Source: Ottowia flava
GTDB lineage: Bacteria > Pseudomonadota > Gammaproteobacteria > Burkholderiales > Burkholderiaceae_C
Length of the DNA stretch: 64,000 bases
Assembly (NCBI RefSeq): GCF_008017535.1
Contig: NZ_VRUA01000001.1
Span: 409,436-473,435 of the forward strand
Direction of reading: 5' to 3'
Under the pieces are notes generated by a model. It made no database searches. It saw only the letters and a list, made by a program, of their open reading frames with translations, and was not told where the DNA came from. Positions 32,249-43,588 of the stretch are shown here, piece after piece (position 1 is the stretch's first letter; each line of letters begins with the position of its first letter). The position numbers and the translations under genes are program-made.

Positions 32249-33240
32249 GATGGGGTCGAATCGTTCGTGGGGGGCGCGACGGGCGCGTCCGGATCGGCAG
32301 GTGCGGCGGTGGCGTCCGCGTGCGCCGCGGTGCCGGCGGGGGTGTCAAGCGCTGGCTCGGTGAGGGGATCGGCGCCGTCGGGTTCGACCGGCACCGCGCC
32401 GTGCGGCTCGGCCAGCGACGAATCCGCAGGTGTGTCGGCTGCGGCTTGGTCCTCAGGCACGGGCGACTCAACGGTGCCATCAGGCTGCTCATCAGGCTCC
32501 GCTGCATCGACGGCCTGAGCGTCTGCTTCGGGCGACGCCCTCTCAACCACCGCGACCGGCGCTGGCGCCAAGCCATCGATGCTGTCCTGCTGGGGCGCGG
32601 GCGCCTCGCTGTCCGCGTCGGGCGCGGCGCCTGCGCCCTGCTCCTCGGCGGGTGCGGCAGGGTCGGCCGGTGCGCCTTCGCCCAGCTCGCTGCCAGCCAG
32701 CGCCTCGAACATGCTGGCGACTTCCTCGGTCGGAGCTTCCAGCATCGGCAGCTGGTCGAGCGACTCCAGGCCCAGGTCGTCCAGAAACTGGCGCGTGGTG
32801 GCGTACAGGCCCGGGCGGCCGACGGTTTCGCGGTGGCCGATGACTTCGACCCAGCCGCGGTCTTCCAGCTGTTTGAGCAGCAGCGAATTGATGGTCACGC
32901 CGCGGATGTCTTCCATGTCGCCGCGCGTGACCGGCTGGCGGTAGGCAATGATGGCCAGCGTCTCCAGCGTCGCGCGGGTGTATTTGGGCGGTTTTTCGGG
33001 GTGCAGGCGGTCAAGGTACTCGCGCATTTCGGGCCGGCTTTGAAATCGCCAGCCGCTGGCGACCTGGATCAGTTCGACCCCGCGCGGCGTCCAATCGTCC
33101 TGCAGCTCCTGCAGCAGCGATTTCAGCGTGTCGGCGCCCACCTCCTCGGCGAACAGCACACGCATGTCGCGTACCGGCATCGGCTGGGTGGCGCAGATCA
33201 GCGCGGTTTCAAGAATGCGCTTGGCGTCCGTTGAATTCAC
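32245..33240 (-). CDS. scpB: Condensin accessory protein ScpB with acidic tail
   Basis: SMC-ScpAB complex kleisin partner. 331 residues from GTG 33240 (usual proteins are about 200). Two winged-helix domains occupy the first 190 residues ([40 protein letters not shown]). The remaining roughly 140 residues are an Ala/Pro/Asp/Glu-rich tail. Open frame upstream of the GTG has no family similarity. Confidence 0.9.
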   Translation of the reverse strand: MNSTDAKRILETALICATQPMPVRDMRVLFAEEVGADTLKSLLQELQDDWTPRGVELIQVASGWRFQSRPEMREYLDRLHPEKPPKYTRATLETLAIIAYRQPVTRGDMEDIRGVTINSLLLKQLEDRGWVEVIGHRETVGRPGLYATTRQFLDDLGLESLDQLPMLEAPTEEVASMFEALAGSELGEGAPADPAAPAEEQGAGAAPDADSEAPAPQQDSIDGLAPAPVAVVERASPEADAQAVDAAEPDEQPDGTVESPVPEDQAAADTPADSSLAEPHGAVPVEPDGADPLTEPALDTPAGTAAHADATAAPADPDAPVAPPTNDSTPS

Positions 33241-33393
33241 GGTGGCGTACTCGACAGGGCTACGGGTGAGGCCTTGCTGGCGCACCAGCGGTACGGCCAA
33301 AAATCGAGCTGCAGAGCCCGACGGGTGCCACAAGGCGCACAACAAACAAGGGCAGCACGGACATGGGGCTGCGGCGACAGGGCTAGGAAAGGG

Positions 33394-34473
33394 TCAGCGG
33401 GCCGGGGCGCCGGGCGGCGAATCCACCGTGCCGGGGGCCGCGCTGTCGTCTGCGGGGATTGTAAGGCCCCACTCGCCCAGCGCCGCGCGGAAGTCGGCCG
33501 GCAGCGGCGCCTGGAAATCCAGCGCCTGACCGGTGATCGGGTGGCCGAACGCCAGGCGCCGCGCGTGCAAGGCCTGGCGCTGCATGCCGGCGGCCGGTGC
33601 ACCGCCGTACAGCGTGTCGCCCACCAGCGGGTGGTGGATGTGGGCGGCGTGCACACGGATCTGGTGGGTGCGCCCGGTGCGCAGCAGGCAGCGCAGCAGG
33701 CAACCGCCCTCGGCGTTCTGCAGCAGCTCGAAGGCGGTCTGGGCCGGTTTCCCCGGCTGGCGCAGGGGGTCGACCACGGCCATGCGCAGGCGGTTGCGGG
33801 CATCGCGGCCGATGGCGGCGTCGACCTCGCGCCGCTCGGCCGTGCCCCAGGCGTGGTGCGCCAGCGCCAGGTATTCGCGGTGGACGTCGCGTGCGGCGAT
33901 GGCGGCGACCAGCGCGTCCATGGCTTGGCGCGAGCGCGCCACCACCAGCAGGCCGCTGGTGTCCTTGTCCAGCCGGTGCACGATCCCGGCGCGCGGCAGC
34001 TGCGCCGCGCGCGGGTCGCGCCCCAGCAAGGCGTTGAGCAAGGTGCCGCTCCAGTTGCCCGCTGCCGGATGCACCACCATGCCGGCCGGTTTGTGGATGA
34101 CGGCCAGGTGCTCGTCTTCATAGACCACGTCGAGCGTGATGTCTTGCGGCACGAACGCCTGGCTCATCGGCGTGGGGCGCAGCTCCAGCGCCAGCACCTC
34201 CCCGGCCCTGACTTTGCGCGCCGGTTTGGTGACGGGCGCGCCGCCGATCGTGAGGGCGCCGTCCTCGATCAGCTGGCTGAGGTAGCTGCGCGAAAACTCC
34301 GGCACCAGCGCGACCAGGGCGCGGTCCAGGCGCTCGCCGTGCTGTTCGGCCGCCAGGGTGAAGCTGCGGCGTTCGACCTCGCCCGTGGCGAGCTCGTCGT
34401 CGCTGTCCGGGCCGTGGTCGGCGCCGGGGCCCGGCGGGGGGGTGCCCGATATAATGGCAGAAGCTTGATTCAA
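33394..34473 (-). CDS. rluD: 23S rRNA pseudouridine synthase RluD
   Basis: Modifies positions 1911/1915/1917 of 23S rRNA. S4 domain (RLDRALVALVPEFSRSYLSQ) then the catalytic motif HRLDKDTSGLLV. No ATG suits; a TTG at 34473 is the best guess and would give 359 residues, with the start placed inside the bamD promoter region. Divergent from bamD as in most proteobacteria. Confidence 0.9.
   Translation of the reverse strand: MNQASAIISGTPPPGPGADHGPDSDDELATGEVERRSFTLAAEQHGERLDRALVALVPEFSRSYLSQLIEDGALTIGGAPVTKPARKVRAGEVLALELRPTPMSQAFVPQDITLDVVYEDEHLAVIHKPAGMVVHPAAGNWSGTLLNALLGRDPRAAQLPRAGIVHRLDKDTSGLLVVARSRQAMDALVAAIAARDVHREYLALAHHAWGTAERREVDAAIGRDARNRLRMAVVDPLRQPGKPAQTAFELLQNAEGGCLLRCLLRTGRTHQIRVHAAHIHHPLVGDTLYGGAPAAGMQRQALHARRLAFGHPITGQALDFQAPLPADFRAALGEWGLTIPADDSAAPGTVDSPPGAPAR
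34450..34455 (+). promoter_or_regulatory. -10 element of the bamD promoter
   Basis: Perfect TATAAT, 33 bp upstream of the bamD ATG. The -35 side is very GC-rich with no clear hexamer. The element overlaps the 5' end assigned to rluD. Confidence 0.55.
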
Positions 34474-34487
34474 GAGGATTACCGCTG

Positions 34488-35291
34488 ATGCGTCGACACA
34501 GATTATCGGCCGCGGGCACGGGTGTTCTGGTGCTGGCCGCACTGCTGTCGGCCTGCTCGTCGAAGCCCGTCGACAAGACCGCCGGCTGGAGCCCCAACCG
34601 CATCCACGCCGAGGCCAAGGACGAACTCAGCTCCGGCAGCTACGACAAGGCGATTCCGCTGTACGAATCGCTGGAAGGCCGTGCCGCCGGCACCACCCTG
34701 GCGCAGCAGGCCCAGCTGGACAAGGCCTACGCCCAGTTCAAGGATGGCCAGAAGGCCGAGGCCATCGCCACGCTTGACCGCTTCATGCGCCTGCACCCCT
34801 CCAGCCCGGCGGTGGATTACGCGCTTTACCTGAAGGGCGTCATCAACTTCAACGACGAGTTGGGGCTGCTGTCCTTCCTGTCGCGTCAGGATCTGTCCGA
34901 GCGCGACCAGCGCGCTGCCAAGGAAGCGTTCGAGTCGTTCAACGAGGTGGTCACGCGCTTCCCGGATTCGCGCTATGCACCCGATTCGCGTGCGCGCATG
35001 CGCTACACCGTGAACGCGCTCGCGCAGTACGAAGTCCACGTTGCGCGCTACTACTACACGCGTGGCGCGTACGTGGCCGCCGTCAACCGCGCCCAGCAAG
35101 CGCTGACCGACTACCGCGACGCCCCAGCGCTGGAAGAGGCGCTGTACATCCTGGTGCAGTCCTACGACAAGCTGGGCATGACCGAGTTGCGCGACGACGC
35201 CAAACGCGTGCTGGACAAGAACTACCCCAACAGCGAGTTTGTGGCCAAGGGCTTCCGCGCCAATTCCAAGCCGTGGTGGCAGCTTTGGTGA
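34488..35291 (+). CDS. bamD: Outer-membrane assembly lipoprotein BamD (ComL)
   Basis: Essential TPR lipoprotein of the Bam complex. 267 residues; lipobox LLSACSS. TPR-like units include YDKAIPLYESLEGRA and YYTRGAYVAAVNRAQQAL. ATG preceded by AGAGG. Divergent from rluD and convergent with dinG. Confidence 0.95.
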   Translation: MRRHRLSAAGTGVLVLAALLSACSSKPVDKTAGWSPNRIHAEAKDELSSGSYDKAIPLYESLEGRAAGTTLAQQAQLDKAYAQFKDGQKAEAIATLDRFMRLHPSSPAVDYALYLKGVINFNDELGLLSFLSRQDLSERDQRAAKEAFESFNEVVTRFPDSRYAPDSRARMRYTVNALAQYEVHVARYYYTRGAYVAAVNRAQQALTDYRDAPALEEALYILVQSYDKLGMTELRDDAKRVLDKNYPNSEFVAKGFRANSKPWWQLW

Positions 35292-35361
35292 GCGCGCCGG
35301 TCGGCGCCTCGTCGGCCTGTCGGGGCGCCTAACGCACCGCTACTGGATCAACCAGACACTT

Positions 35362-35417
35362 CGTTTTTGATAGCTGGTCGCGCAGGTCCCTGTAGGGCGC
35401 ACCGGCGATTTCTTTCA
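35362..35417 (+). repeat. Dispersed repeat, copy 8
   Basis: In the 316-bp gap between convergent bamD and dinG. CGTTTTTGATAGCTGGTCGC, then GCAGGTCCCTGTAGGGCGC and TTTCTTTC. Confidence 0.8.
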
Positions 35418-35547
35418 CTAAACCCGTTGGAGGGTGCTTGGCGCTTTCAGCAATCCGCGGGCCCAACCTTCTACGTGATTGGCAGCTATCCGATTCCACC
35501 GGGGCCAGCCATTCATGCCGCAGATGGATTGGACTGCGCCACGCATT

Positions 35548-35600
35548 TGCTCCTGATTTTGCAGCTGTCCGCGCAGGTGGTTGTAGGGCTACAGGGCGAT
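35548..35600 (+). repeat. Dispersed repeat, copy 9
   Basis: Second copy in the same gap, same orientation, about 130 bp further on. CTCCTGATTTTGCAGCTGTC, then CGCGCAGGTGGTTGTAGGGC and TACAGGGCG. Apart from copies 8 and 9 the bamD-dinG gap holds nothing recognisable. Confidence 0.8.
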
Positions 35601-35607
35601 ATGGCCA

Positions 35608-37629
35608 TCAATTCTCTACCGCAGGCGCGCCCTGGCATTGCGCCACCAAGCGGTCTAGCATTTTTGCCAGATCGGCCGGGCCAGCCAGTTGCGGCATGGG
35701 CGGCAGCGCGGCCAGCAGACGGCGACCGTAACCCATGTTCAGCAGTCGCGTGTCGCAAATCACCAGCAGCCCGGCGTCCGTCTCGCGGCGGATCAGGCGG
35801 CCCGCGCCCTGCTTGAGCGCCACCGCCGCCGCGGGCACGGAATAGGCAGCAAACGCGCTGCGCCCCTGGTCTTCCAACCGCTGGCAGCGCGCCTCAACCA
35901 AGGGGTCGCCCGGCGGCGGAAAGGGCAGTTTGTCGATCACGACGCACTGCAGCGCGTCGCCCGGCATATCCACGCCTTCCCAGAACGAGGCGGAGCCGAC
36001 CAGCACGCAGCCGCGACCCAAGGCATCGCCCGCAGCGGCCCGAAAACGGTCCATCAGCACGCGCTTGGGCAGCGTGCCCTGCAGCAGGACCTCCGGCCCC
36101 GCCCGTTCGCCAAAGCGCAGTGCCAGCACCTCGCCGATTGCGCGCAGCGCGCGCAGCGTCGTCGTCAGCACCAGCGTGCGACCACCCAGGCGCTCGGCGA
36201 TGTCGCCGGCCAGTCGGGCGACATCGCCGCTGTGCTGCGCGTCGGCCGGTCGGGCGATGTCTTCGGGCACATACAGCGCGGCCTGGCGTGCGTAGTCGAA
36301 GGGGCTGCCGATCTGCAGCACTTCAGCGTTCTCCAGCCCGCACGGCCCGGTGAACCAGGTCAGGCGCTCGTCCGCGCCCAGCGTGGCCGATACGAACACC
36401 CATGCGCGCCGTCCCACCGCTTCCGCGGGTTGGGTGAGCAGCTTGGTCTGCACGGCCTCGGCGATGTCAAGTGGGGATTCGATCAAGCGCAGTCCGGCGG
36501 CCACGTCCAGCCAGCGCACGAAACCGGCGGCGCCCGGCGCGCTGAAGCGGGCGGTCCGCTCGCCCAGCTCGCCGGCGCGCTCCTGCAGGCGCGCCAGATC
36601 GGGCGCGGTCTCGGCAACCCCGGCAAGCGCCCGCTCCGCTAGCGCCAGCGCGCGCCCAAGACCAGCGATGGCCAAGGCCCAGGCGTCGCGATCAACGCCA
36701 TCCGGCTCGCGCAGCGTCCAGCGCAGGCGCTGCGTGCTCTTGGCTGGGCCGGCGGCCATGCGCAGGTCGCGCGCAGCGCGTTCCACATCGCCCGCCAACA
36801 CCAGCCAATCGGCCAGGCCGCGCGCATGCTGAAGGCCCGCCGCCAGCAGGTCCCGTGCGAAGTCGAGGAGTTGCCCCGTGGCCAGGTGCCGGCCAAGGAA
36901 CTGCACGCCGGTCTCGTTGAGCTGGTGGGCCTCGTCGAAGACCACCACGCGCACCGTCGGCAGCAACTCGGCCATGCCGGATTCGCGCACCGCCATGTCG
37001 GCAAAGAACAGATGGTGGTTGATGACGACCACGTCGGCCGCCATCGCATCGCGCCGCGCCTGGTTGACGTGGCACTGGCGAAACTGCGGGCACTCGGCAC
37101 CGAGGCAGTTCTCACGCGTCGAGGTGACCAGGGGGATCACCGGCGAGCGCTCGTCCAGCCCCGGCATCTCGCCCAAGTCGCCGGTGCGCGTCGCCTGTGC
37201 CCAGCGAGCCACCTTGCCAAGCGCCACGCGCAACCCCAGTTCATGGCTGCCCAGTGCAGCTTCGGCAAAGTTCATCCGGTGCCGGCACAGGTAGCTGGCC
37301 CGTCCCTTCAGCAGCGCCATGCGCACCGGCACGCCCAGCGCGGCCGCCAGTTGCGGCAAATCGCGCGCGAACAACTGGTCTTGCAGCGCCTTGGTGGCCG
37401 TCGAGAGCAGCACGCGTTCGCCCGACAGCAGCGCTGGCACCAGATAGGCAAAGGTCTTGCCCACGCCAGTAGCGGCTTCGGCAACCAGTTCACCCCCCTG
37501 CTCCACCGTGCGGGCAATCGCCAGTGCAAGCCGGGTCTGGCCTTCACGCTCACGAAAGCCGTCGGCAGCGCAGGCGAGCGCACCGTCCGGCGCGAATGCC
37601 GCCGCCACGGCTTGTTCCAGAGACGTCAT
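35608..37629 (-). CDS. DinG/YoaA-type ATP-dependent DNA helicase
   Basis: Superfamily 2, XPD-like iron-sulfur helicase, 673 residues. Walker A EAATGVGKTFAYL (about 55), FeS Cys ligands at SYLCRHRM and NCLGAECPQFRQC, DEAH box VVVFDEAHQL, and motif VI near QGAGRLIRRETDAG. 5'-3' helicase with roles in repair and R-loop removal. YoaA or DinG cannot be settled here. Confidence 0.92.
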   Translation of the reverse strand: MTSLEQAVAAAFAPDGALACAADGFREREGQTRLALAIARTVEQGGELVAEAATGVGKTFAYLVPALLSGERVLLSTATKALQDQLFARDLPQLAAALGVPVRMALLKGRASYLCRHRMNFAEAALGSHELGLRVALGKVARWAQATRTGDLGEMPGLDERSPVIPLVTSTRENCLGAECPQFRQCHVNQARRDAMAADVVVINHHLFFADMAVRESGMAELLPTVRVVVFDEAHQLNETGVQFLGRHLATGQLLDFARDLLAAGLQHARGLADWLVLAGDVERAARDLRMAAGPAKSTQRLRWTLREPDGVDRDAWALAIAGLGRALALAERALAGVAETAPDLARLQERAGELGERTARFSAPGAAGFVRWLDVAAGLRLIESPLDIAEAVQTKLLTQPAEAVGRRAWVFVSATLGADERLTWFTGPCGLENAEVLQIGSPFDYARQAALYVPEDIARPADAQHSGDVARLAGDIAERLGGRTLVLTTTLRALRAIGEVLALRFGERAGPEVLLQGTLPKRVLMDRFRAAAGDALGRGCVLVGSASFWEGVDMPGDALQCVVIDKLPFPPPGDPLVEARCQRLEDQGRSAFAAYSVPAAAVALKQGAGRLIRRETDAGLLVICDTRLLNMGYGRRLLAALPPMPQLAGPADLAKMLDRLVAQCQGAPAVEN

Positions 37630-37875
37630 GGATTACGAAGCGACAAGAGGAGATCGATGGGAGCACACGGCGCAGGCGCCAGGCAAAAGCGCCCGCAGCC
37701 GCGCAGAAATGACCGACCAGCACAGTCAGATGGCAACGCAGGCGAGCGTGCCGAAGTCACGCTGAGGCCAATAAACGTCATCGCGCGAGCCGACCATCGC
37801 GAACACCTAACGGCCTGACGACCATTGCATGAATAATAGGGCTTTGCCGTATACCGCCTCAGGCAGCACAAGAAT

Positions 37876-38676
37876 ATGGACAAGGGATATCGACTCAGCG
37901 CAGCCACCGGCATTCACAAGGGGGACCGCGAATACCAGCAGGATCAAGTCAGCCTGCTTGCTCATCCGCGCGTGGCCGGCTGTGTGATGGGTGTGGTCGC
38001 AGACGGCATGGGCGGGCGCACGGGTGGCCGCAAGGCGTCCGATCAAGTGCTGCTGACCTCCCGCCAGCTGTTCGAGCGCTACGCGCCCGACAGCGAAGAC
38101 GGCGCATCCGCGCTGCGCCAGATCGGTCAAGAGTCTCACTTGGTCATCAAGCTGACCGCCATCGCGGCAGAACAGGAACCGCACAGCACCATGGCGGCCT
38201 TCCTGATCAACCCGGGTGGCGAATGCCATTGGGCGCATACCGGCGACTCGCGTCTGTACCACTTTCGCGGCGCCACGCTGGTGCGGCGCACCAAAGACCA
38301 GTCTTACGTGCAGGCGCTGGTGGACCAGGGCGAGTTGACCGACGAAGAAGCCATGGTGCACCCCAAGTCGAACGTGCTGCTGGGCTGCCTGGGTACCGAG
38401 GGCGAACCTGAGATCGAATCGCACTACATCCCGCAGTTGCAGATTGGCGATTCGCTGCTGGCCTGCTCCGACGGCCTGTGGCACTACTTCACCGACGATG
38501 AACTTGGCTCTGTACTGAATTCACTGCCACCGCGTGAAGCCAGCGAGTTCCTGGTCGAGAAAGCGCGTTCACGCGCCATGGGCGGCGGCGACAACCTCTC
38601 GCTGGCCATCGTCAAGGTCGAACCCCTGGCAAGCAACAAGCCGCCGATCGGCTCGGCCTTCGCGCCGCTGCGCTGA
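37876..38676 (+). CDS. PP2C-family serine/threonine phosphatase
   Basis: 266 residues. Metal-binding motifs of PPM phosphatases in order: GDREYQQDQ, VADGMGGRTGG, HTGDSRLY, CSDGLWHY and GGGDNLS. No kinase or FHA gene is adjacent, so its partner is elsewhere. Cytosolic; it stands alone, divergent from the helicase gene with a 246-bp gap that holds no other gene. Confidence 0.92.
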   Translation: MDKGYRLSAATGIHKGDREYQQDQVSLLAHPRVAGCVMGVVADGMGGRTGGRKASDQVLLTSRQLFERYAPDSEDGASALRQIGQESHLVIKLTAIAAEQEPHSTMAAFLINPGGECHWAHTGDSRLYHFRGATLVRRTKDQSYVQALVDQGELTDEEAMVHPKSNVLLGCLGTEGEPEIESHYIPQLQIGDSLLACSDGLWHYFTDDELGSVLNSLPPREASEFLVEKARSRAMGGGDNLSLAIVKVEPLASNKPPIGSAFAPLR

Positions 38677-38735
38677 GCCCGGCGCCGCAACGGCCGCCAC
38701 GCGCCGGACAGGCGGCCGTGGCGCTCGGCAACACT

Positions 38736-39155
38736 CTACTGCTTGGGTTCGGCAGCGCGCTGCTTGCCTTCCAGTGTCTTGAGGCGCGCGGTCGTCGTGC
38801 GCTGGCGCTCCTGCAGGTTGAGCGCCAGTTCTTCTTCACGCAAACCGTCGAGCGCTCCCCGACGCTGCTTACGGGCGTCCAGCAGGCAATCGTTCACCGC
38901 AAAGCGCCGCCAGCATGCGAACTCGGCCTCGCTGTACTGGCGATGGGCGGCGGAGCGCGCATCGCTGACACGTGCGCGTTGAGCAGTCAGCCAGGCGTCG
39001 AAATCTTGGTCGTTGAGCCCGGTCGGCGCCTGCACCTGGGGCGGAATCTTTCGCACCACCTCAGCTGGTGGCACCGGGGGCGCCGGCGGAGTGGACGTGC
39101 AGCCCGTGACCAGGGCCAGCACCGGGAAGATGAACAGAATCTGGGCGCGCTTCAT
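38736..39155 (-). CDS. Small predicted lipoprotein coupled to zapE
   Basis: 139 residues; signal with lipobox ALVTGCTS, a Pro-rich spacer, then a charged helical domain with two Cys (FACWRRFAVNDCLLDARKQ). Its ATG overlaps the zapE stop (ATGA). Function unknown; probably tethered to the outer membrane. Confidence 0.8.
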   Translation of the reverse strand: MKRAQILFIFPVLALVTGCTSTPPAPPVPPAEVVRKIPPQVQAPTGLNDQDFDAWLTAQRARVSDARSAAHRQYSEAEFACWRRFAVNDCLLDARKQRRGALDGLREEELALNLQERQRTTTARLKTLEGKQRAAEPKQ

Positions 39156-40252
39156 GTCAAATGAGTATCGACGGTGCGGTGTTCCAGCGCAAGGTACTCG
39201 GCCGACTGCATCTCGTTGAGGCGGCTCACCGTGCGCGGGAATTCATGCGCCAGCGGCCCTTCGGTGTACAGCTCTTCCGGAGGCACGGCGGCCGACACGA
39301 TGAACTTGACGTGGCGGTCGTACAGGACGTCCACCAGCCAGGTGAAGCGGCGCGCCTCCGACGCCATGCGCACCGGCATGTGCGGCACGTCGGACAGCAT
39401 CACGGTGTTGAACTGCGAGGCGATTTCCAGGTAATCGTTCTGCGAACGCGGACCACCGCACAGTGTGCGGAAGTCGAACCACACCACGCCGCCCGCTCGG
39501 CGCCGGGCCTGAATCTCGCGCGCCTCGATGTGCAGCACCGGGTCTTCGTCCGGGCCCGTGGCCAGGCGGTTGAAGGTCTCGGTCATCGCCGCGTCGGCCG
39601 CGGCGCCCAGTGGCGTGTGGTACAGCTGCACCTGCTGCAGCGTGCGGTGGCGGTAGTCGGTGCCGTTGTCCACGTTCACCACTTCCATGCGCTCGTTCAG
39701 CAACTTGATGGCCGGCAGGATGCGGTCGCGGTGCAGACCGCCCGGGTACAGGTCATCCGGCTTGAAATTGCTGGTGGTGACAAAGCCCACGCCGTTGTCG
39801 AACAACGCCACCAAAAGGCGGTGCAGGATCATGGCGTCGGTGACGTCGGCCACGTGAAATTCGTCAAAGCAGATCAGCTTGAACTTGACCGCCATGCGGC
39901 GCCCCAACTCGTCCAGCGGGTCGGCGATGCCCTTGAGGCCCGCCAGTTCACGGTGCACCTCGCGCATGAATTCGTGAAAGTGCAGGCGCGTCTTGCGCTT
40001 GATTGGCACAGCGTTGTAGAAGCACTCCATGAGGAAGCTCTTGCCGCGCCCCACGCCGCCGTACATGTACACGCCCTTGGGAACGTCCGGGCGGTTGAAA
40101 AGCTTCTTGAACGCGTTGCCGCGCTTGCCCTTGTACGCCGCCCAGTCGTCGGCACAACGCTGCAGCGCCGCCACAGCGCGCAACTGGGCCGGGTCGCTCT
40201 GAAAGCCCCGGGCCTTCAGCTCGGCCTCGTAGATCTCACGCACGCTGCTCAT
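39152..40252 (-). CDS. zapE: Cell division ATPase ZapE (AFG1-like)
   Basis: 366 residues from ATG 40252. Walker A GGVGRGKSFLMECF and Walker B LICFDEFHV. AFG1/LACE1-family ATPase acting at the Z-ring under stress. Upstream of the small lipoprotein gene and downstream of lpdA. Confidence 0.93.
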   Translation of the reverse strand: MSSVREIYEAELKARGFQSDPAQLRAVAALQRCADDWAAYKGKRGNAFKKLFNRPDVPKGVYMYGGVGRGKSFLMECFYNAVPIKRKTRLHFHEFMREVHRELAGLKGIADPLDELGRRMAVKFKLICFDEFHVADVTDAMILHRLLVALFDNGVGFVTTSNFKPDDLYPGGLHRDRILPAIKLLNERMEVVNVDNGTDYRHRTLQQVQLYHTPLGAAADAAMTETFNRLATGPDEDPVLHIEAREIQARRRAGGVVWFDFRTLCGGPRSQNDYLEIASQFNTVMLSDVPHMPVRMASEARRFTWLVDVLYDRHVKFIVSAAVPPEELYTEGPLAHEFPRTVSRLNEMQSAEYLALEHRTVDTHLT

Positions 40253-40268
40253 GGGCAGCCCTCTCCTC

Positions 40269-40325
40269 AACTATCAATTTGGTAGCTGCCCGCGCATATC
40301 GCTGTAGGGCGGGCAGCCGTTTTGA
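40269..40325 (+). repeat. Dispersed repeat, copy 10
   Basis: Between lpdA and zapE, antisense. AACTATCAATTTGGTAGCTG, then CCCGCGCATATC, TGTAGGGCGGGCAGCCG and TTTTGAC. Confidence 0.8.
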
Positions 40326-40349
40326 CTCACAAACCGGAAAGACCGGCCG

Positions 40350-41777
<1,428 letters not shown>

Positions 41778-41791
41778 GGGAAAGTTCCTGT

Positions 41792-42286
41792 CTAGGAGGT
41801 GGCCAGCATGGCTGGCACGATCAGCCGATGGACGGGCGCCACCGGCAACATGTACAGACGGCCCAACGCGTTGTGCACCTGCACCACGGTGGAGACCACG
41901 ATCTTGCGCTCGGCGCGCAGTTTGAGCAGCGAAACCCAGACGTCAAGGTGGCGATCCGCATCGGTCATCACCACCTCGTCCTCGCTCAGGTGCTGCAGCG
42001 AAAAAATACCAACCCGGTCGCCCACGGCGTAGGCTCGGTTACCGCCCTGCGCGGGCTTCAAGCGTCCCAGGTCCTTCAAGCCGATCCGCGCCACGACGGC
42101 GTTGCGCAGATCCATCGCGCGATCGACCCACCCCGGCGTGCGGCCGACCACCGCCAACCAGCTGTCCATCGCACTGGCTTGCGGTAGAGCGTCGTCGGCC
42201 TCGTAGGCGTCATGAAAGTTGGCGCCGCGCAGGCGTGCGTGCACCTGGCTGTGCGGCGGCACGGACACCTTGCGCGCGCGGGGCAT
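41792..42286 (-). CDS. DUF2867 family protein
   Basis: 164 residues; contains [20 protein letters not shown] and [13 protein letters not shown], matching the DUF2867 pattern (a SRPBCC-like fold). It lies between odhB and lpdA with 15- and 14-bp gaps, so it is transcribed with the 2-oxoglutarate dehydrogenase genes. Role unknown. Confidence 0.82.
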   Translation of the reverse strand: MPRARKVSVPPHSQVHARLRGANFHDAYEADDALPQASAMDSWLAVVGRTPGWVDRAMDLRNAVVARIGLKDLGRLKPAQGGNRAYAVGDRVGIFSLQHLSEDEVVMTDADRHLDVWVSLLKLRAERKIVVSTVVQVHNALGRLYMLPVAPVHRLIVPAMLATS

Positions 42287-42301
42287 CGACCAGTGGCCCG
42301 C

Positions 42302-43588
42302 TCAGATGTCGAACAGCAGGCGCGCCGGCTCTTCCAGCGCTTCCTTCATGGTGACCAGGCTCAGAACGGCTTCGCGGCCGTCAATGATGCGGTGGTCGTA
42401 CGACATGGCCAGGTAGTTCATCGGGCGCACCACGATCTGGCCGTTTTCCACCACGGCGCGGTCCTTGGTGGCGTGCACGCCCAGGATGGCCGACTGCGGC
42501 GGGTTGATGATCGGCGTGGACATCATCGAGCCGAAGGTGCCGCCGTTGGAGATCGAGAAGGTGCCGCCGGTCATCTCTTCGATGCTCAGCTTGCCGTCCT
42601 TGGCCTTCTGGCCGTATTCGGCGATCTTCTTCTCGATGTCGGCAAAGCTCATCTGGTCGGCGTTGCGCAGGATCGGCACGACCAGGCCGCGCGGCGAGCT
42701 GACGGCGATGCCGATGTCGAAGTAGCCGTGGTAAATGATGTCGTTGCCGTCGATCGAGGCGTTGACGGCCGGGAACTTCTTCAGCGCGTGGACGGCCGCC
42801 TTGACAAAGAAGCTCATGAAGCCGAGCTTGACGCCGTGTTCCTTGACGAACTGGTCCTGGAAGGTCTTGCGCAGGTCCATCACCGGCTGCATGTTCACTT
42901 CGTTGAACGTCGTCAGGATGGCGTTGGTCGACTGCGACTGCAGCAGGCGCTCCGCAATGCGGGCGCGCAGGCGTGTCATCGGCACGCGCTGCTCAGGGCG
43001 GTCGCCCAGATTGGGGGCGGCGGGCGAAGCGACTTGCGGCAGCGCGCTGGTCGGCGCACCGGTCGGGATATTGGCAGGTTTTTGGGCTGCAGCGCTAGAG
43101 CCACCTGCGCTGGCAGCTCCCGATTGCATAGCACCCAGCACATCACCCTTGGTCACGCGGCCGTCCTTGCCGGTGCCGGCGACCGAGCCGGCGGCCAGGT
43201 TGTTGTCGGCCATCAGCTTGGCGGCGGCGGGCATGGCGATGTCGGACTTGGAGCCACCTGCCGTCGCGGGCGCCGCGGGGGCCGGAGTTGCAGCAGGCGC
43301 TGCTGCGGGCGCGGCAGCCGGTGCCGGCGCCGCAGCACCGGCCACGGCAGCGGTGTCGATGCGAGCAATCAGCTGGTCGGCCACGACGGTGGCGCCATCC
43401 GGCTGAACGATTTCGGCCAGCACGCCAGCGGACGGCGCGGGCACTTCCAGCACGACCTTGTCGGTTTCGACTTCGACGAGGATCTCGTCGGCCTTGACGG
43501 CCTCACCTGCCTTTTTCTTCCATTGCAGCAGCGTGGCTTCGGCCACGGATTCGGACAGCTGCGGTACCTTGACTTCAACGATTGCCAT
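42302..43588 (-). CDS. odhB: Dihydrolipoyllysine succinyltransferase, E2 of 2-oxoglutarate dehydrogenase
   Basis: 428 residues. Lipoyl domain with Lys in [10 protein letters not shown], Ala/Pro linker, peripheral-subunit-binding domain ([20 protein letters not shown]), and catalytic domain with [12 protein letters not shown]. The second linker contains a sense, in-frame copy of the dispersed repeat. Confidence 0.97.
   Translation of the reverse strand: MAIVEVKVPQLSESVAEATLLQWKKKAGEAVKADEILVEVETDKVVLEVPAPSAGVLAEIVQPDGATVVADQLIARIDTAAVAGAAAPAPAAAPAAAPAATPAPAAPATAGGSKSDIAMPAAAKLMADNNLAAGSVAGTGKDGRVTKGDVLGAMQSGAASAGGSSAAAQKPANIPTGAPTSALPQVASPAAPNLGDRPEQRVPMTRLRARIAERLLQSQSTNAILTTFNEVNMQPVMDLRKTFQDQFVKEHGVKLGFMSFFVKAAVHALKKFPAVNASIDGNDIIYHGYFDIGIAVSSPRGLVVPILRNADQMSFADIEKKIAEYGQKAKDGKLSIEEMTGGTFSISNGGTFGSMMSTPIINPPQSAILGVHATKDRAVVENGQIVVRPMNYLAMSYDHRIIDGREAVLSLVTMKEALEEPARLLFDI
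43083..43133 (-). repeat. Dispersed repeat, copy 11 (inside odhB)
   Basis: Minus-strand GCTATGCAATCGGGAGCTGC, then CAGCGCAGGTGGCTCTAGCG and CTGCAGCCC. In frame, encoding part of the Ala/Ser/Gly-rich linker ([16 protein letters not shown]) between binding and catalytic domains. Confidence 0.65.

Noticed and set aside
37825..37855. TTGCAT and TATACC before the PP2C gene as a promoter
   Set aside because: 19-bp spacing and weak hexamers; not reliable enough to annotate.
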